16,464 bases of DNA from contig CAZRZN010000075.1 in NCBI GenBank assembly GCA_964604565.1, positions 1 through 16,464 on the forward strand. Reading direction: 5' to 3'. Shown in pieces: positions 7,659 through 15,484 of this stretch (positions are counted from its first letter, which is position 1; every line of letters starts with the position of its first letter). This stretch comes from CAZRZN01 sp964604565 (GTDB lineage: Bacteria > Pseudomonadota > Alphaproteobacteria > Rhodobacterales > Rhodobacteraceae). A program made the translations under genes and the position numbers. The notes beneath the pieces are model-generated. The model ran no database searches and was not told where the DNA came from. It saw nothing but the letters and a program-made list of their open reading frames with translations.

Positions 7659-8630
7659 ATGCGCACAGGGCAGGAATTGGAACTGGTGCATCTGACCAAA
7701 CGCTATGGCGCGACGGTGGCGGTGAAAGATGTCAGCCATGTGTTCTCTGCGGGCACCTATGTCTGTCTGCTGGGGCCGTCGGGCTGCGGAAAGTCATCGA
7801 CCCTGCGGATGATTGCCGGCCACGAAGACGTCTCCGAAGGGGCAATCCTGCTTGACCGGACCGATATTTCGCTGCTGCCTCCCGCGCGTCGGGGAACAGC
7901 GATGATGTTCCAGAGCTACGCGCTGTTCCCGCATCTGAACGTGCGCGACAACGTGGCCTTTTCATTGCGCATGAAGGGAACGCCCAAGGCAGAGCGGGAT
8001 GCCGCAGCCGACGAGATGCTTGAACTGGTCGACATGACCGCGCTGGCCGCGCGGATGCCCGCGCAATTGTCCGGCGGGCAGCAGCAGCGCGTCGCCCTCG
8101 CGCGCGCGTTGGTGACCCGGCCCAAGGTGTTGTTGCTGGATGAACCCTTGTCTGCGCTGGACCCTTTTTTGCGCGTCAGGGTGCGGGGCGAGTTGAAGCG
8201 GCTTCAGCGCGAATTGGGCATCACATTTCTGCATGTGACCCACGGGCAGGATGAGGCGCTTGCACTGGCGGATGAGATCGTCCTCATGAATGACGCGGTG
8301 ATCGAGCAGGCCGGAACTCCGCGCGATATCTTTGCCGAACCAAGGACGGAATTCGTGGCGCGGTTCATGGGCGGGCACAACGTGCTGGACGTGAATGGCC
8401 ACCGATGCGCGCTGCGCGCCGATGACGTTCGTTTTGGTCCCGAAGGCACAGAAGCCACCGTGCGCACGGTCGAATACCAGGGCGCGCATGTTGCCGTCAC
8501 CGCAGAGATGCAGGGCACGGAGATCCTCGCCCATCTGCCAGAGGCGGCGTTCTTTGCGGCACCGAAATCCCCCGGCGACGCCGTGCGTCTGACTTGGGAC
8601 GAAGGGCGGTTGCACCGCCTTCAGGCCTGA
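7659..8630 (+). CDS. ABC transporter ATP-binding protein, spermidine/putrescine (PotA) type
   Basis: The 323-residue product carries every ATPase motif: Walker A GPSGCGKSS at 39-47, Q-loop glutamine at 85, signature LSGGQQQR at 137-144, Walker B VLLLDEP at 157-163, D-loop SALD, and H-loop histidine 195 (HVTH). The region after about 240 is the TOBE-type regulatory domain found in PotA/FbpC-like ATPases. A dimer would power import through the two permeases encoded downstream. The ATG at 7659 has AAGGA at 7648-7652, 6 bases upstream; the frame stays open back to 7452 but that part is leader. It is the first gene of the operon, before the binding protein, with 49 bases between them. The ligand class (polyamine, amino acid derivative, other) cannot be told from the ATPase alone. 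Confidence 0.94.
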   Translation: MRTGQELELVHLTKRYGATVAVKDVSHVFSAGTYVCLLGPSGCGKSSTLRMIAGHEDVSEGAILLDRTDISLLPPARRGTAMMFQSYALFPHLNVRDNVAFSLRMKGTPKAERDAAADEMLELVDMTALAARMPAQLSGGQQQRVALARALVTRPKVLLLDEPLSALDPFLRVRVRGELKRLQRELGITFLHVTHGQDEALALADEIVLMNDAVIEQAGTPRDIFAEPRTEFVARFMGGHNVLDVNGHRCALRADDVRFGPEGTEATVRTVEYQGAHVAVTAEMQGTEILAHLPEAAFFAAPKSPGDAVRLTWDEGRLHRLQA

Positions 8631-8679
8631 CGGGCCAATTGAAACTGCCGAAATCGCAAAACCGAGAGAGAGGACCATC

Positions 8680-9945
8680 ATGGCCAAAGTCGGATATACC
8701 CGCCGATCCTTCCTGAAATCCACCGGCGCCGTCGCCGCGGCAAGCACGTTGCCCGCGCCGATGGTCTGGGCGCAGGAGATCAAGGACATCACCCTGCGCC
8801 AGTTCGGCACGGGTGTGTCGAACCTGAACGAAGTCGCGCAAAAGGTGAAAGAGGACCTTGGCTTTACGCTGGAAATGACGGCGCTGGATTCGGATTCGGT
8901 GACGCAGCGCGCGGCCACCCAGCCCGACAGTTTCGACATTGCCGATATCGAATACTGGATCTGCAAGAAGGTCTGGCCGACAGGCAATCTGCAGGCGATG
9001 GATACCAGCCGGATCAGCCGCTACGATCAGATCGTCGGCATCTTCCGCGATGGCAAGCTGATGCCGGACAGCGAGATCGCCCAGGGCACCGCGCCGCATA
9101 CCGTGGGCTTTGTCGAAGGCCCCGGCGGCACCGATTTTGTCGACAATGAATCCGGCTGGATGACGTTGATCCCCACGATCTACAACGCCGACACATTGGG
9201 CATCCGCCCCGACCTGATCGGGCGTCCGATCGCCAACTGGTCCGAATTGCTGAACCCGGAGTTCCAAGGCAAGGCGTCGATCCTCGACATCTCCTCGATC
9301 GGCATCATGGACATGGCCATGGTCTGCGAGTCGATGGGCGAGATCCAGTATGGCGACAAGGGCAACATGACCCGCGAGGAGATCGACAAGACCATCGCGA
9401 TCTTCACCGAGGCCAAGCGCGCCGGACAGTTCCGCGCCTTCTGGAAGACCTTCGACGAAAGCGTGAACCTGATGGCCTCGGGTGAGGTGGTGATCCAGTC
9501 CATGTGGTCGCCTGCCATCACGGCCGTCAAGTCGCGCGGCATCCCCTGTGTCTACCAGCCGCTGGAAGAAGGCTACCGGTCCTGGGGTGGCGGCATCGGC
9601 CTGTCGAAGAACCTGACCGGCATGGAGCTGGACGCGGCCTATGACTACATCAACTGGTATCTCGACGGCTGGGTCGGCGGGTTCCTGATGCGGCAGGGGT
9701 ATTATTCCGCTGTGCCGGAGACCTCGAAGAACTTCATGACCGAGAACGAATGGGGCTACTGGTTCGAGGGCAAGGAAGCCGTGGCGCCGATCACCAACCC
9801 ATATGGCGACGAGTTGGCGCAGGTCGGTGAAATCCGCGATGGCGGCTCCTTCTATGACCGGATGGGCGCGGTCGCCTGCTGGAACGCGGTCATGGACGAG
9901 AACATCTACATGCAGCGCAAGTGGAACGAGTTCATCGCGGCCTGA
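8680..9945 (+). CDS. ABC transporter substrate-binding protein, Tat-exported, PotD-like family
   Basis: The 421-residue product starts with a twin-arginine signal: TRRSFLK at 7-13, a moderately hydrophobic stretch, and cleavage near VWA-QE at 31/32. It should therefore be folded in the cytoplasm before export to the periplasm. The mature part reads like the extracellular solute-binding family used by spermidine/putrescine-type importers: an N-lobe, a segment similar to YNADTLGIRPD near 168-178, WSELLNPEFQGKASILD near 187-203, and the late NWYLDGWVGGFLMRQGYYSA region. It is longer than a typical PotD (about 350 residues). It captures the ligand for the permease pair downstream. The ATG at 8680 has GAGAGAGGA just upstream. 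A tandem hairpin region follows the gene, which would suit higher expression of the binding protein than of the permeases. Substrate unknown; the neighbouring racemase points to an amino-acid-like compound rather than a true polyamine. Confidence 0.9.
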   Translation: MAKVGYTRRSFLKSTGAVAAASTLPAPMVWAQEIKDITLRQFGTGVSNLNEVAQKVKEDLGFTLEMTALDSDSVTQRAATQPDSFDIADIEYWICKKVWPTGNLQAMDTSRISRYDQIVGIFRDGKLMPDSEIAQGTAPHTVGFVEGPGGTDFVDNESGWMTLIPTIYNADTLGIRPDLIGRPIANWSELLNPEFQGKASILDISSIGIMDMAMVCESMGEIQYGDKGNMTREEIDKTIAIFTEAKRAGQFRAFWKTFDESVNLMASGEVVIQSMWSPAITAVKSRGIPCVYQPLEEGYRSWGGGIGLSKNLTGMELDAAYDYINWYLDGWVGGFLMRQGYYSAVPETSKNFMTENEWGYWFEGKEAVAPITNPYGDELAQVGEIRDGGSFYDRMGAVACWNAVMDENIYMQRKWNEFIAA

Positions 9946-9953
9946 TGACCTTT

Positions 9954-9974
9954 GGCGCGCGGGTGTCGCGCGCC
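9954..9974 (+). repeat. Hairpin 1 after the binding-protein gene
   Basis: GGCGCGC (9954-9960) pairs with GCGCGCC (9968-9974) around a 7-base loop, starting 8 bases after the stop codon of the binding-protein gene. It sits directly before a second, stronger hairpin. There is no T-run, so it is more likely an mRNA 3'-end protection or attenuation element than a full terminator. Confidence 0.6.
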
Positions 9975-9977
9975 GTT

Positions 9978-10004
9978 CATCCGGGGGGCGTGGCCTCCCG
10001 GATG
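9978..10004 (+). terminator. Hairpin 2, possible attenuator or mRNA-stabilising stem
   Basis: CATCCGGGGGG (9978-9988) pairs with CCTCCCGGATG (9994-10004) around the 5-base loop CGTGG, giving an 11-bp stem with one G-T wobble. It is followed by TCTTTG, a poor T-run, so partial termination or protection of the upstream message against exonucleases is likelier than full termination. It lies between the binding-protein gene and the first permease gene, the usual place for elements that raise binding-protein output over the permeases. Confidence 0.65.
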
Positions 10005-10056
10005 TCTTTGCAAGAATTCCAGCCCGATCAAGCGGCCGGAGACATGAGAGGCAGCA

Positions 10057-10911
10057 ATGCTCAGAAACCGTCATATGATCGGCTGGGTTCAGGCGGCGCC
10101 GCTTGCGGCGGTGCTGGTCGGGTTTCTGATCCTGCCGATCATCACCGTCGGCATCGTCAGCTTTTGGCGGGCGACGGAATTTTCCATCATCCCGGCCTTC
10201 ACATGGGAAAACTACGAATTCCTGTTCGGCTCAGAGGTCGCGTGGCGCGTGTTCGGCGCGACGTTCCGGTATGCCGCGATCACCTGGGCACTGACGCTGA
10301 GCATCGGATTTACCGTGGCCTACTACCTTGCCTTTCACATCCACTCGCTGAAATGGCAGGTCGCGCTGTTCCTGCTCTGCACGATCCCGTTCTGGACCTC
10401 GAACATCATTCGCATGATTTCCTGGATTCCCTTCCTTGGCCGCAACGGGATCGCAAACGGCGCGCTGATGGATCTGGGCCTGGTCGATGAACCGGTGGAA
10501 TGGCTGCTCTATTCGGATTTTTCGGTCATCCTTGCCTTCGTGCATCTATACACGCTGTTCATGGTGGTCCCGATCTTCAATTCGATGATGCGCATCGACC
10601 GCAGCCTGATCGAGGCGGCCCGAGATGGCGGGGCCAGCGGTTTTCAGACCCTCGTTCACGTGATCGTTCCCCTGTGCAAGCCCGGGATCATGATCGGCAC
10701 GATCTTTGTCGTCACGCTGGTGATGGGCGACTTCATCACCGTGCGTTTCATGTCCGGATCGCAAAGCGCAAATGTCGGGCGGTTGATTTCCAACGATATC
10801 GGCCTCCTGGCCTATCCCTCCGCCGCCGCGACGGCCATCGTCCTGCTGGGCACCGTGCTGATCACCATCGCCGTGCTGTTGCGCTTTGTCGATATCCGGA
10901 AGGAGCTTTGA
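10057..10911 (+). CDS. ABC transporter permease, PotB-like
   Basis: The 284-residue product is an inner-membrane protein with about six hydrophobic segments (near 12-34, 71-95, 101-120, 152-176, 210-232 and 255-277). The EAA loop, EAARDGGASGFQTLVHVIVP at 186-205 followed by a conserved late glycine, is the docking site for the ATPase. The long first periplasmic loop after TM1 is typical of the PotB branch. It forms the translocation pore with the second permease. The ATG at 10057 is preceded by GAGAGG at 10046-10051. The next gene starts 1 base after its stop, so the two permeases are tightly linked. The substrate cannot be predicted from this sequence. Confidence 0.93.
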   Translation: MLRNRHMIGWVQAAPLAAVLVGFLILPIITVGIVSFWRATEFSIIPAFTWENYEFLFGSEVAWRVFGATFRYAAITWALTLSIGFTVAYYLAFHIHSLKWQVALFLLCTIPFWTSNIIRMISWIPFLGRNGIANGALMDLGLVDEPVEWLLYSDFSVILAFVHLYTLFMVVPIFNSMMRIDRSLIEAARDGGASGFQTLVHVIVPLCKPGIMIGTIFVVTLVMGDFITVRFMSGSQSANVGRLISNDIGLLAYPSAAATAIVLLGTVLITIAVLLRFVDIRKEL

Positions 10912-10912
10912 C

Positions 10913-11734
10913 ATGGCCCGCCGCCCGCTTTCCTTTTATGTCCTGACGCTGGTCTTTGTCCTCTTCGTCATCTTTCTTTACGGGCCGACCATCGTGATCG
11001 GCATCCTCAGCTTTCAGGGGCCGAGGGGCGGACTCACATTTCCGATGAACGGCGTATCGCTGCACTGGTTCTTCGATCTGTTCGAACAGCAGGCGGTGGG
11101 CGACATCTGGGGAAGTTTCCGGCGTTCCTCCGCGCTTGGCCTGATGGTAATGGTGACCACGGTTGTCGTGTCGGTTCTGGGCGGCATGGCGTTCCGCAAA
11201 CGCTTTGCGGGGTCGTCGGTCCTGTTCTATCTGATCATTGCCAGCCTCGTGATCCCGTCGATCCTGATCAGCCTCGGCGTGGGCCTCATCTTCAACCAGC
11301 TGGGCTGGCGGGTGCATTGGGCGACCAGCGGATTCGGCTCGCAGCTGACATGGACGCTGCCCTTCGGACTTCTGATCATGTTCGCGGTTTTCAATCGCTT
11401 CGACGCCAGCTACGAAGAGGCCGCGCGCGATCTGGGCGCTTCGCCTTGGCAGACCTTTTCCCATGTCGTGCTGCCGATCATCGCGCCGTCACTGATCGGC
11501 GTGGCCCTGTTTGGTTTCACGTTGTCTTATGATGAATTTGCCCGGACGCTGCTGACCGCTGGCAGCTACAACACACTCCCGCTGGAGATCTTCGGCATGA
11601 CGACGAATGTGACCACCCCCGTGATCTACGCATTGGGAACGCTGACGACGGTATTTTCCTTCCTTGTGATCGGCGCCTGCCTGCTGGCCGTGACCCTGCT
11701 GGGCCGCCAGCGTTCCAAGGGGGCGACCCGGTGA
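10913..11734 (+). CDS. ABC transporter permease, PotC-like
   Basis: The 273-residue product is the second membrane subunit, with hydrophobic segments near 8-31, 73-93, 103-128, 145-160, 187-207 and 240-265. The EAA loop, EEAARDLGASPWQTFSHVVLP at 168-188 in two overlapping halves, contacts the ATPase. Its short first loop and NRFDASYEEAARDLGASP sequence are characteristic of PotC-type permeases. I use the ATG at 10913, which has a strong AAGGAG at 10900-10905, rather than the open frame from 10886 that overlaps the previous gene. The end overlaps the racemase start by 4 bases (GTGA), which implies translational coupling. Confidence 0.93.
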   Translation: MARRPLSFYVLTLVFVLFVIFLYGPTIVIGILSFQGPRGGLTFPMNGVSLHWFFDLFEQQAVGDIWGSFRRSSALGLMVMVTTVVVSVLGGMAFRKRFAGSSVLFYLIIASLVIPSILISLGVGLIFNQLGWRVHWATSGFGSQLTWTLPFGLLIMFAVFNRFDASYEEAARDLGASPWQTFSHVVLPIIAPSLIGVALFGFTLSYDEFARTLLTAGSYNTLPLEIFGMTTNVTTPVIYALGTLTTVFSFLVIGACLLAVTLLGRQRSKGATR

Positions 11735-12381
11735 AACTTCTGTTCATCAATCCCAACAGTTCCGCCGGGATGACAGAGGCCATCGTGGCGACCGCCCGCG
11801 CCGCGGTTCCGCATGCCGAGGTCATCGGCTGGACAAACGCCGACGGCCCGCCGGCGATTCAGGGCGCTGCGGATGGCGAGGCCGCCGTGCCGGGGCTGCT
11901 GGCCATGCTGCCCGCCGCAAAGGAGGCCGGTGTGGATGTCCTGATCATCGGCTGTTTCGACGATACCGGACTGGATGCGGTGCGGGACAGTGCCGATTTT
12001 CCGGTGATCGGTCTGGGGCAGGCGTCGTTCCATGCCGCGGCCCTTTGGGGCGGGCGTTTTGCGGTTTTGACGACATTGCCGATTTCCATTCCGGTGATCG
12101 AGGAAAATCTCATTGGCACGGGTTTCGGGGCGGAGTCCCTGGGTGTCTTTGCCAGCGATCTGCCGGTTCTGGCAGTGGACGAGGGCGGCGCGCATGTGAT
12201 CGACCGTCTGACCCAGAGGATCGGCCTGATCGACAACCAAGGCGCATCAAGCGTGATCCTCGGCTGTGCGGGCATGACCCGCCATGCCACGAGATTGCAG
12301 CGCGATGCGGGGATCAGGCTCATCGACCCGGTGCGCGCTGCGGCCTGTTTTGCAGAGGCACTGATAAAGTCGGCTGCTTGA
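11731..12381 (+). CDS. Aspartate/glutamate/hydantoin racemase family protein
   Basis: The 216-residue product belongs to the Asp/Glu/hydantoin racemase superfamily. The N-terminus LFINPNSSAGMTEAI is typical of the hydantoin racemase branch. Two catalytic cysteines are in the expected places: C75 in IIGCFDD and C179 in ILGCAGM. Cofactor-independent racemases of this family use this pair to remove and return the alpha proton. Likely substrates are hydantoins or amino acids with a free or masked amino group; related maleate isomerases and decarboxylases share the fold, so the reaction is a family-level inference. The start is GTG at 11731, overlapping the stop of the permease gene (GTGA), so it is the last gene of the ABC operon and translationally coupled. 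Its presence with a transporter suggests the imported compound arrives as a D- or mixed isomer. Confidence 0.88.
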   Translation: MKLLFINPNSSAGMTEAIVATARAAVPHAEVIGWTNADGPPAIQGAADGEAAVPGLLAMLPAAKEAGVDVLIIGCFDDTGLDAVRDSADFPVIGLGQASFHAAALWGGRFAVLTTLPISIPVIEENLIGTGFGAESLGVFASDLPVLAVDEGGAHVIDRLTQRIGLIDNQGASSVILGCAGMTRHATRLQRDAGIRLIDPVRAAACFAEALIKSAA

Positions 12382-12385
12382 GCGG

Positions 12386-12417
12386 CGGGCTTGCCGCGCC
12401 CACGCCCGACAAGCCCG
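12386..12417 (+). terminator. Candidate terminator after the racemase gene
   Basis: CGGGCTTG (12386-12393) pairs perfectly with CAAGCCCG (12410-12417), with a 16-base C-rich loop, starting 4 bases after the racemase stop codon. It is followed by ATTTCCC, a weak T-run. It probably ends or attenuates the ABC operon and separates it from the TRAP operon. Confidence 0.55.
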
Positions 12418-12452
12418 ATTTCCCATTCTGCGCAAATACTTTCGCCGCAACG

Positions 12453-12472
12453 GATCCGCGCCCTTGCGGATC
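12453..12472 (+). repeat. Second hairpin between ABC and TRAP operons
   Basis: GATCCGC (12453-12459) pairs with GCGGATC (12466-12472) around the 6-base loop GCCCTT. It lacks a T-run and lies about 140 bases upstream of the TRAP binding-protein gene. It could assist termination from the left or belong to the leader or operator region of the TRAP operon. Confidence 0.45.
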
Positions 12473-12608
12473 GTGACACACAGCCTGCAAGCGGATTGGA
12501 AAGGGTCTGTCCTAACGGTCTTGAGCGTGGTCGAAAGTGTGCGGGAAATCTTGATGAAACCCTTTGCCATGGCTACGCTTGGCGCAACAGCATCCAGAAG
12601 GAATGATC

Positions 12609-13619
12609 ATGTTCAAATCCCTGCTCTTCACGCTTTCCGCCGTCGTCGGCCTGACCGGGGCTTCCGGGGTGGCACACGCAAAGGAATGGAAATTCAACAA
12701 CGGGCTTCCCGAAGGCCGGAATGAATCAAAGCAGCTGGAAACCTTCGCGGCGGATGTTGCAGATTTGACCGATGGCAGCCTGACCATCAATGTCTTTCAC
12801 GGCGGGTCCCTGAACCTCAAGGACAACGATGTTGCCCGCTGGTTGCCGCGCGGCGCGGTTGAAATGGGCCTTGTCTGGGCCAACTATCTGGGCCGGGACG
12901 TCCCCGCCCTGAACGCCGTCATGGTGCAGGGATCTGTCGGCAGCTCCGAGGAACTGATCACCGCCCTTCCAGAAATTCAGGCGATCTATGAAGAAGTGCT
13001 GGCCGAATGGGACATCGTGCCGACAGGCTTCATGGCGCTGCCGCTGCTCAAGGCCTCGATCTTTTGCCGGGAGGAACCTGTGCGCACGCTTGAGGACCTG
13101 AGAACCAAGAAGCTGCGGGTCTGGAGCAGCGATCAGGTCGAAACCTTCACCGAACTGGGTGTTTCGGCGCAGATCGTCGGTCAGAATGACCTGTATGTGG
13201 CGCTTCAGACCGGCGTGGTCGATTGCGCGGTCTACCCGGCGCTCTTCGCGCATACGATCTCGCTTCAGGAGGTCACGAAATATGCCTCCTATCTTTATCC
13301 GGTGGCGGGCGTGCCCTATGTGCTTGGCGCGTCCAAAAGCGCCTGGGACGATCTGACCGAGGCCGAGCGCGACGCCGTCAGGACCGCAGGCGCAGCCGTA
13401 TGGGAGCGCACCAACGAATATTCCGAGGCCGAGGCGAACGAAGCGTCCGCCCGCGCCAAGCTGGCCGAACAGGGCGTCGAATTCCTTGACGATTTTTCAG
13501 ACGCGGACCGGGCCGCCTTTCTGGAGGCCGCCTCCGGAACCTGGCTTGCGATGGCAGAGGAAGCGGGCGGAAAGGCTCCGGAATACCGCCAGCGCATTCT
13601 TGACGTTCTGGACCGCTGA
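12609..13619 (+). CDS. dctP: TRAP transporter substrate-binding protein (DctP family)
   Basis: The 336-residue product has a Sec signal peptide (hydrophobic 4-18, cleavage after AHA at 24) and the DctP fold. The key carboxylate-binding arginine is R170 in KKLRVW. Further conserved stretches are NDLYVALQTGVVD (193-205) and the late helix region rich in Glu/Ala. In family members the equivalent arginine (R147 of SiaP) clamps the ligand's carboxylate, so the ligand is probably an organic acid or amino acid derivative. The usual proline after that Arg-Val is tryptophan here. I prefer the ATG at 12609 because AAGGA (12598-12602) is 6 bases upstream; the ATG at 12603 would abut that site. It is the first gene of the TRAP operon, with a stop just before a strong hairpin. 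The gene symbol is the generic family name, not a claim of dicarboxylate specificity. Confidence 0.92.
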   Translation: MFKSLLFTLSAVVGLTGASGVAHAKEWKFNNGLPEGRNESKQLETFAADVADLTDGSLTINVFHGGSLNLKDNDVARWLPRGAVEMGLVWANYLGRDVPALNAVMVQGSVGSSEELITALPEIQAIYEEVLAEWDIVPTGFMALPLLKASIFCREEPVRTLEDLRTKKLRVWSSDQVETFTELGVSAQIVGQNDLYVALQTGVVDCAVYPALFAHTISLQEVTKYASYLYPVAGVPYVLGASKSAWDDLTEAERDAVRTAGAAVWERTNEYSEAEANEASARAKLAEQGVEFLDDFSDADRAAFLEAASGTWLAMAEEAGGKAPEYRQRILDVLDR

Positions 13620-13621
13620 TC

Positions 13622-14179
13622 TTGGGTGACGGAAATCATCAGGGGAGGCTTTCCGTCACCCTGCGCCGCATTGAGCGGATGCTGACGCCCCTTTTTACCG
13701 CGATGGCCGTGCTTGCGGCCATTGCCGCCAGTGTGATCATCGGGCTGATCGGGGCCAGTGTCACGATGCGATACCTTGCCTACACGCCGCTGCGATACAC
13801 TGAGGAATTGGTGGGGCTATTGATGACCGCGGCGTTCTTTCTTGCACTGCCGCTGGTAACGCTGCGCGCGGATCATGTGCGTGTCTCCATTCTGGTGTCT
13901 TCGATCCCGGAAGGGATGCGCCGATGGGTGTCCGCGTTGGCCGGCGTTTTCGGTGCGGCCTTCTGCCTTTGGTTTTTCGCCCTGTGTCTGCCCTGGCTGG
14001 AATTTGCATTTGATCGCAACATCAAGACAGAGGTGGGACGCCTGCTGATGTATCCCTGGATGGCCTTGCTGCCGGTTTCCATGGCCCTGACGGCGCTGGC
14101 CTTCTTGGTCCGGGGGGCGGCAGACGGTGCCGCAACCGGGCAGCTTGCGCCTGAAGCCGACGAGGATATCGCAACCTGA
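13622..14179 (+). CDS. dctQ: TRAP transporter small permease (DctQ family)
   Basis: The product has four membrane segments (about 24-48, 62-82, 103-125 and 142-163 counted from the TTG). It carries the DctQ signature EELVGLLMTAAFFLALPLV followed by LRADHVRV near 61-88, with the conserved glutamates and His 85. With the large permease it forms the membrane part of a sodium-driven importer. The start is uncertain. The frame opens with TTG at 13622, which has no Shine-Dalgarno. The strong GGGGAGG at 13642-13648 points downstream, where no ATG, GTG or TTG lies at normal distance: a CTG is at 13661 and the first in-frame ATG is at 13679 (giving 166 residues). Homologues often begin with a short RRIER-like stretch, matching translation from near 13661. 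The stop overlaps the next gene's ATG by one base (TGATG). Confidence 0.85.
   Translation: MGDGNHQGRLSVTLRRIERMLTPLFTAMAVLAAIAASVIIGLIGASVTMRYLAYTPLRYTEELVGLLMTAAFFLALPLVTLRADHVRVSILVSSIPEGMRRWVSALAGVFGAAFCLWFFALCLPWLEFAFDRNIKTEVGRLLMYPWMALLPVSMALTALAFLVRGAADGAATGQLAPEADEDIAT
13624..13661 (+). promoter_or_regulatory. 12-bp perfect stem-loop with Shine-Dalgarno in the loop, dctP-dctQ junction
   Basis: GGGTGACGGAAA (13624-13635) and TTTCCGTCACCC (13650-13661) are perfect reverse complements. The 14-base loop (13636-13649) contains GGGGAGG, an excellent ribosome-binding site. The stem begins 5 bases after the dctP stop codon. It could slow 3' decay of the dctP message, regulate dctQ translation through coupling to ribosomes ending dctP, or both. 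There is no T-run after it, so I do not call a terminator. Confidence 0.75.
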
Positions 14180-15474
14180 TGGGCGTTTTCTGGTCTGTGC
14201 TTCTGGGCGGTTTGACCCTGTTCGCGGGATCGGGGCTGGCCCTCGGGGCCGCGCTGGGCCTCACCGGGTTTCTCATTCTGCAATTCGTGGCAAATGGGTC
14301 CACCTTCGTTGCGATAGATGCGGTCTGGAACGTCCTGAATTCCTTCACCCTCAGCGCGATACCCTTGTTCATCATCCTGGGTGAGATCATGTTGCGCAGC
14401 GGGGTCAGCCAGAAGATCTATGCCGCGCTGACGCCCCTGTTTCAGCGGGTGCCGGGCGGACTGTTGCACACCAACATCGCCGTTTGCACCTTGTTCGGGG
14501 CGGTCAGCGGATCAAGCCTGTCCACGGCCGCAGCGGTGGGATCCGTGGCCTATCCCGAAATGACGGCCCGTGGATACGACCGGAAGATGGTCGTTGCGTC
14601 GCTTGCGGGGGGAGGCACCTTGGGCTTGTTGATCCCGCCAAGCCTGTCCTTGCTGATTTACGGCGCTTTGACCGAAACCTCGATTGGTCAACTGTTTCTG
14701 GCCGGTTTGTTGCCGGGGCTGCTCTTTGCCGCCATGTTCATGGTCTACATCGTGCTGCGCTGCCGTCTCCATCCGGCGCTGGCCCCCAAGGGCGACACAA
14801 GGGTCGGCATCGGGCGCATCGTGTTCAACCTTTTGAGTTTGTGGCCCTTTGTTCTGCTCATCCTCGCAATCATGGGGAGCATCGCCTTTGGCATCGCCAC
14901 CCCCACCGAAGCGGCCGGAATAGGCGTCATCGCAACCATCGTCGTCGGTCGGTTCTGGGGCACGCTGACGCTGACGTCGCTGGTCCAGAGCATCTACGCG
15001 GCCACGCTACTTTTTGCCTCGATCGCCTTTGTCGTCATGGGGGCCACGATCCTCGCGCAGGCGGTCAGCCTTCTGGGCGTACCTCAGGCCATTCTGGAGA
15101 CGGTGCGCGCCGCCGATCTGGGGCCGCTGGTGGTGCTGGGGGCTGTCGTGCTGGTCTATCTTGTCATGGGGTGCTTTTTCGACGGGCTGTCCCTGATGAT
15201 CATGACCTTGCCGATTGTCGTGCCGCTGATGGTCGGGCTGGGGTATGATGCGGTCTGGCTTGGGGTGATCATCACGATCATGATCGAGATCGGTCAGGTC
15301 ACGCCCCCTGTCGGACTGAACCTCTCCGTTCTGGTGTCCGTCACCAAGGAAAAAGTGTCCCTTGGCGAAACGGCGGTTGCCACGGTTCCCTATTGGCTGA
15401 TCCTGCTGGCGGGGATCGCAGTCTTGACGGCGATTCCGCAGATCGCGCTTTATCTGCCATCGATGCTGATGTGA
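14179..15474 (+). CDS. dctM: TRAP transporter large permease (DctM family)
   Basis: The 431-residue product is the main membrane subunit of the TRAP importer, with about a dozen hydrophobic segments and the usual length for DctM. Recognisable family stretches are SAIPLFIILGEIMLRSG near 54-70, TNIAVCTLFGAVSGSSLSTA followed by AAVGSVAYPEM near 98-125, GGGTLGLLIPPSLSLLIYG near 143-161, and GQVTPPVGLNLSVLVS near 374-389. The small-residue GSS motifs and the IPPS and TPPVGLN motifs are hallmarks of the family's two inverted halves. Transport is driven by an ion gradient, usually sodium, with ligand delivered by the binding protein. The start codon overlaps the dctQ stop (TGATG), giving tight coupling; GAGGA lies at 14162-14166. 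It converges on the M24 peptidase gene, with only 10 bases between the two stops. Confidence 0.95.
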   Translation: MGVFWSVLLGGLTLFAGSGLALGAALGLTGFLILQFVANGSTFVAIDAVWNVLNSFTLSAIPLFIILGEIMLRSGVSQKIYAALTPLFQRVPGGLLHTNIAVCTLFGAVSGSSLSTAAAVGSVAYPEMTARGYDRKMVVASLAGGGTLGLLIPPSLSLLIYGALTETSIGQLFLAGLLPGLLFAAMFMVYIVLRCRLHPALAPKGDTRVGIGRIVFNLLSLWPFVLLILAIMGSIAFGIATPTEAAGIGVIATIVVGRFWGTLTLTSLVQSIYAATLLFASIAFVVMGATILAQAVSLLGVPQAILETVRAADLGPLVVLGAVVLVYLVMGCFFDGLSLMIMTLPIVVPLMVGLGYDAVWLGVIITIMIEIGQVTPPVGLNLSVLVSVTKEKVSLGETAVATVPYWLILLAGIAVLTAIPQIALYLPSMLM

Positions 15475-15484
15475 CGCGTGGCAC

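Noticed and set aside
8497..10074. A 525-codon open frame on the minus strand, antisense to the binding-protein gene
   Set aside because: It mirrors a G+C-rich coding gene with strong codon bias, its translation is rich in His, Asp, Arg and Gly with no domain I recognise, and the plus-strand gene explains the sequence.
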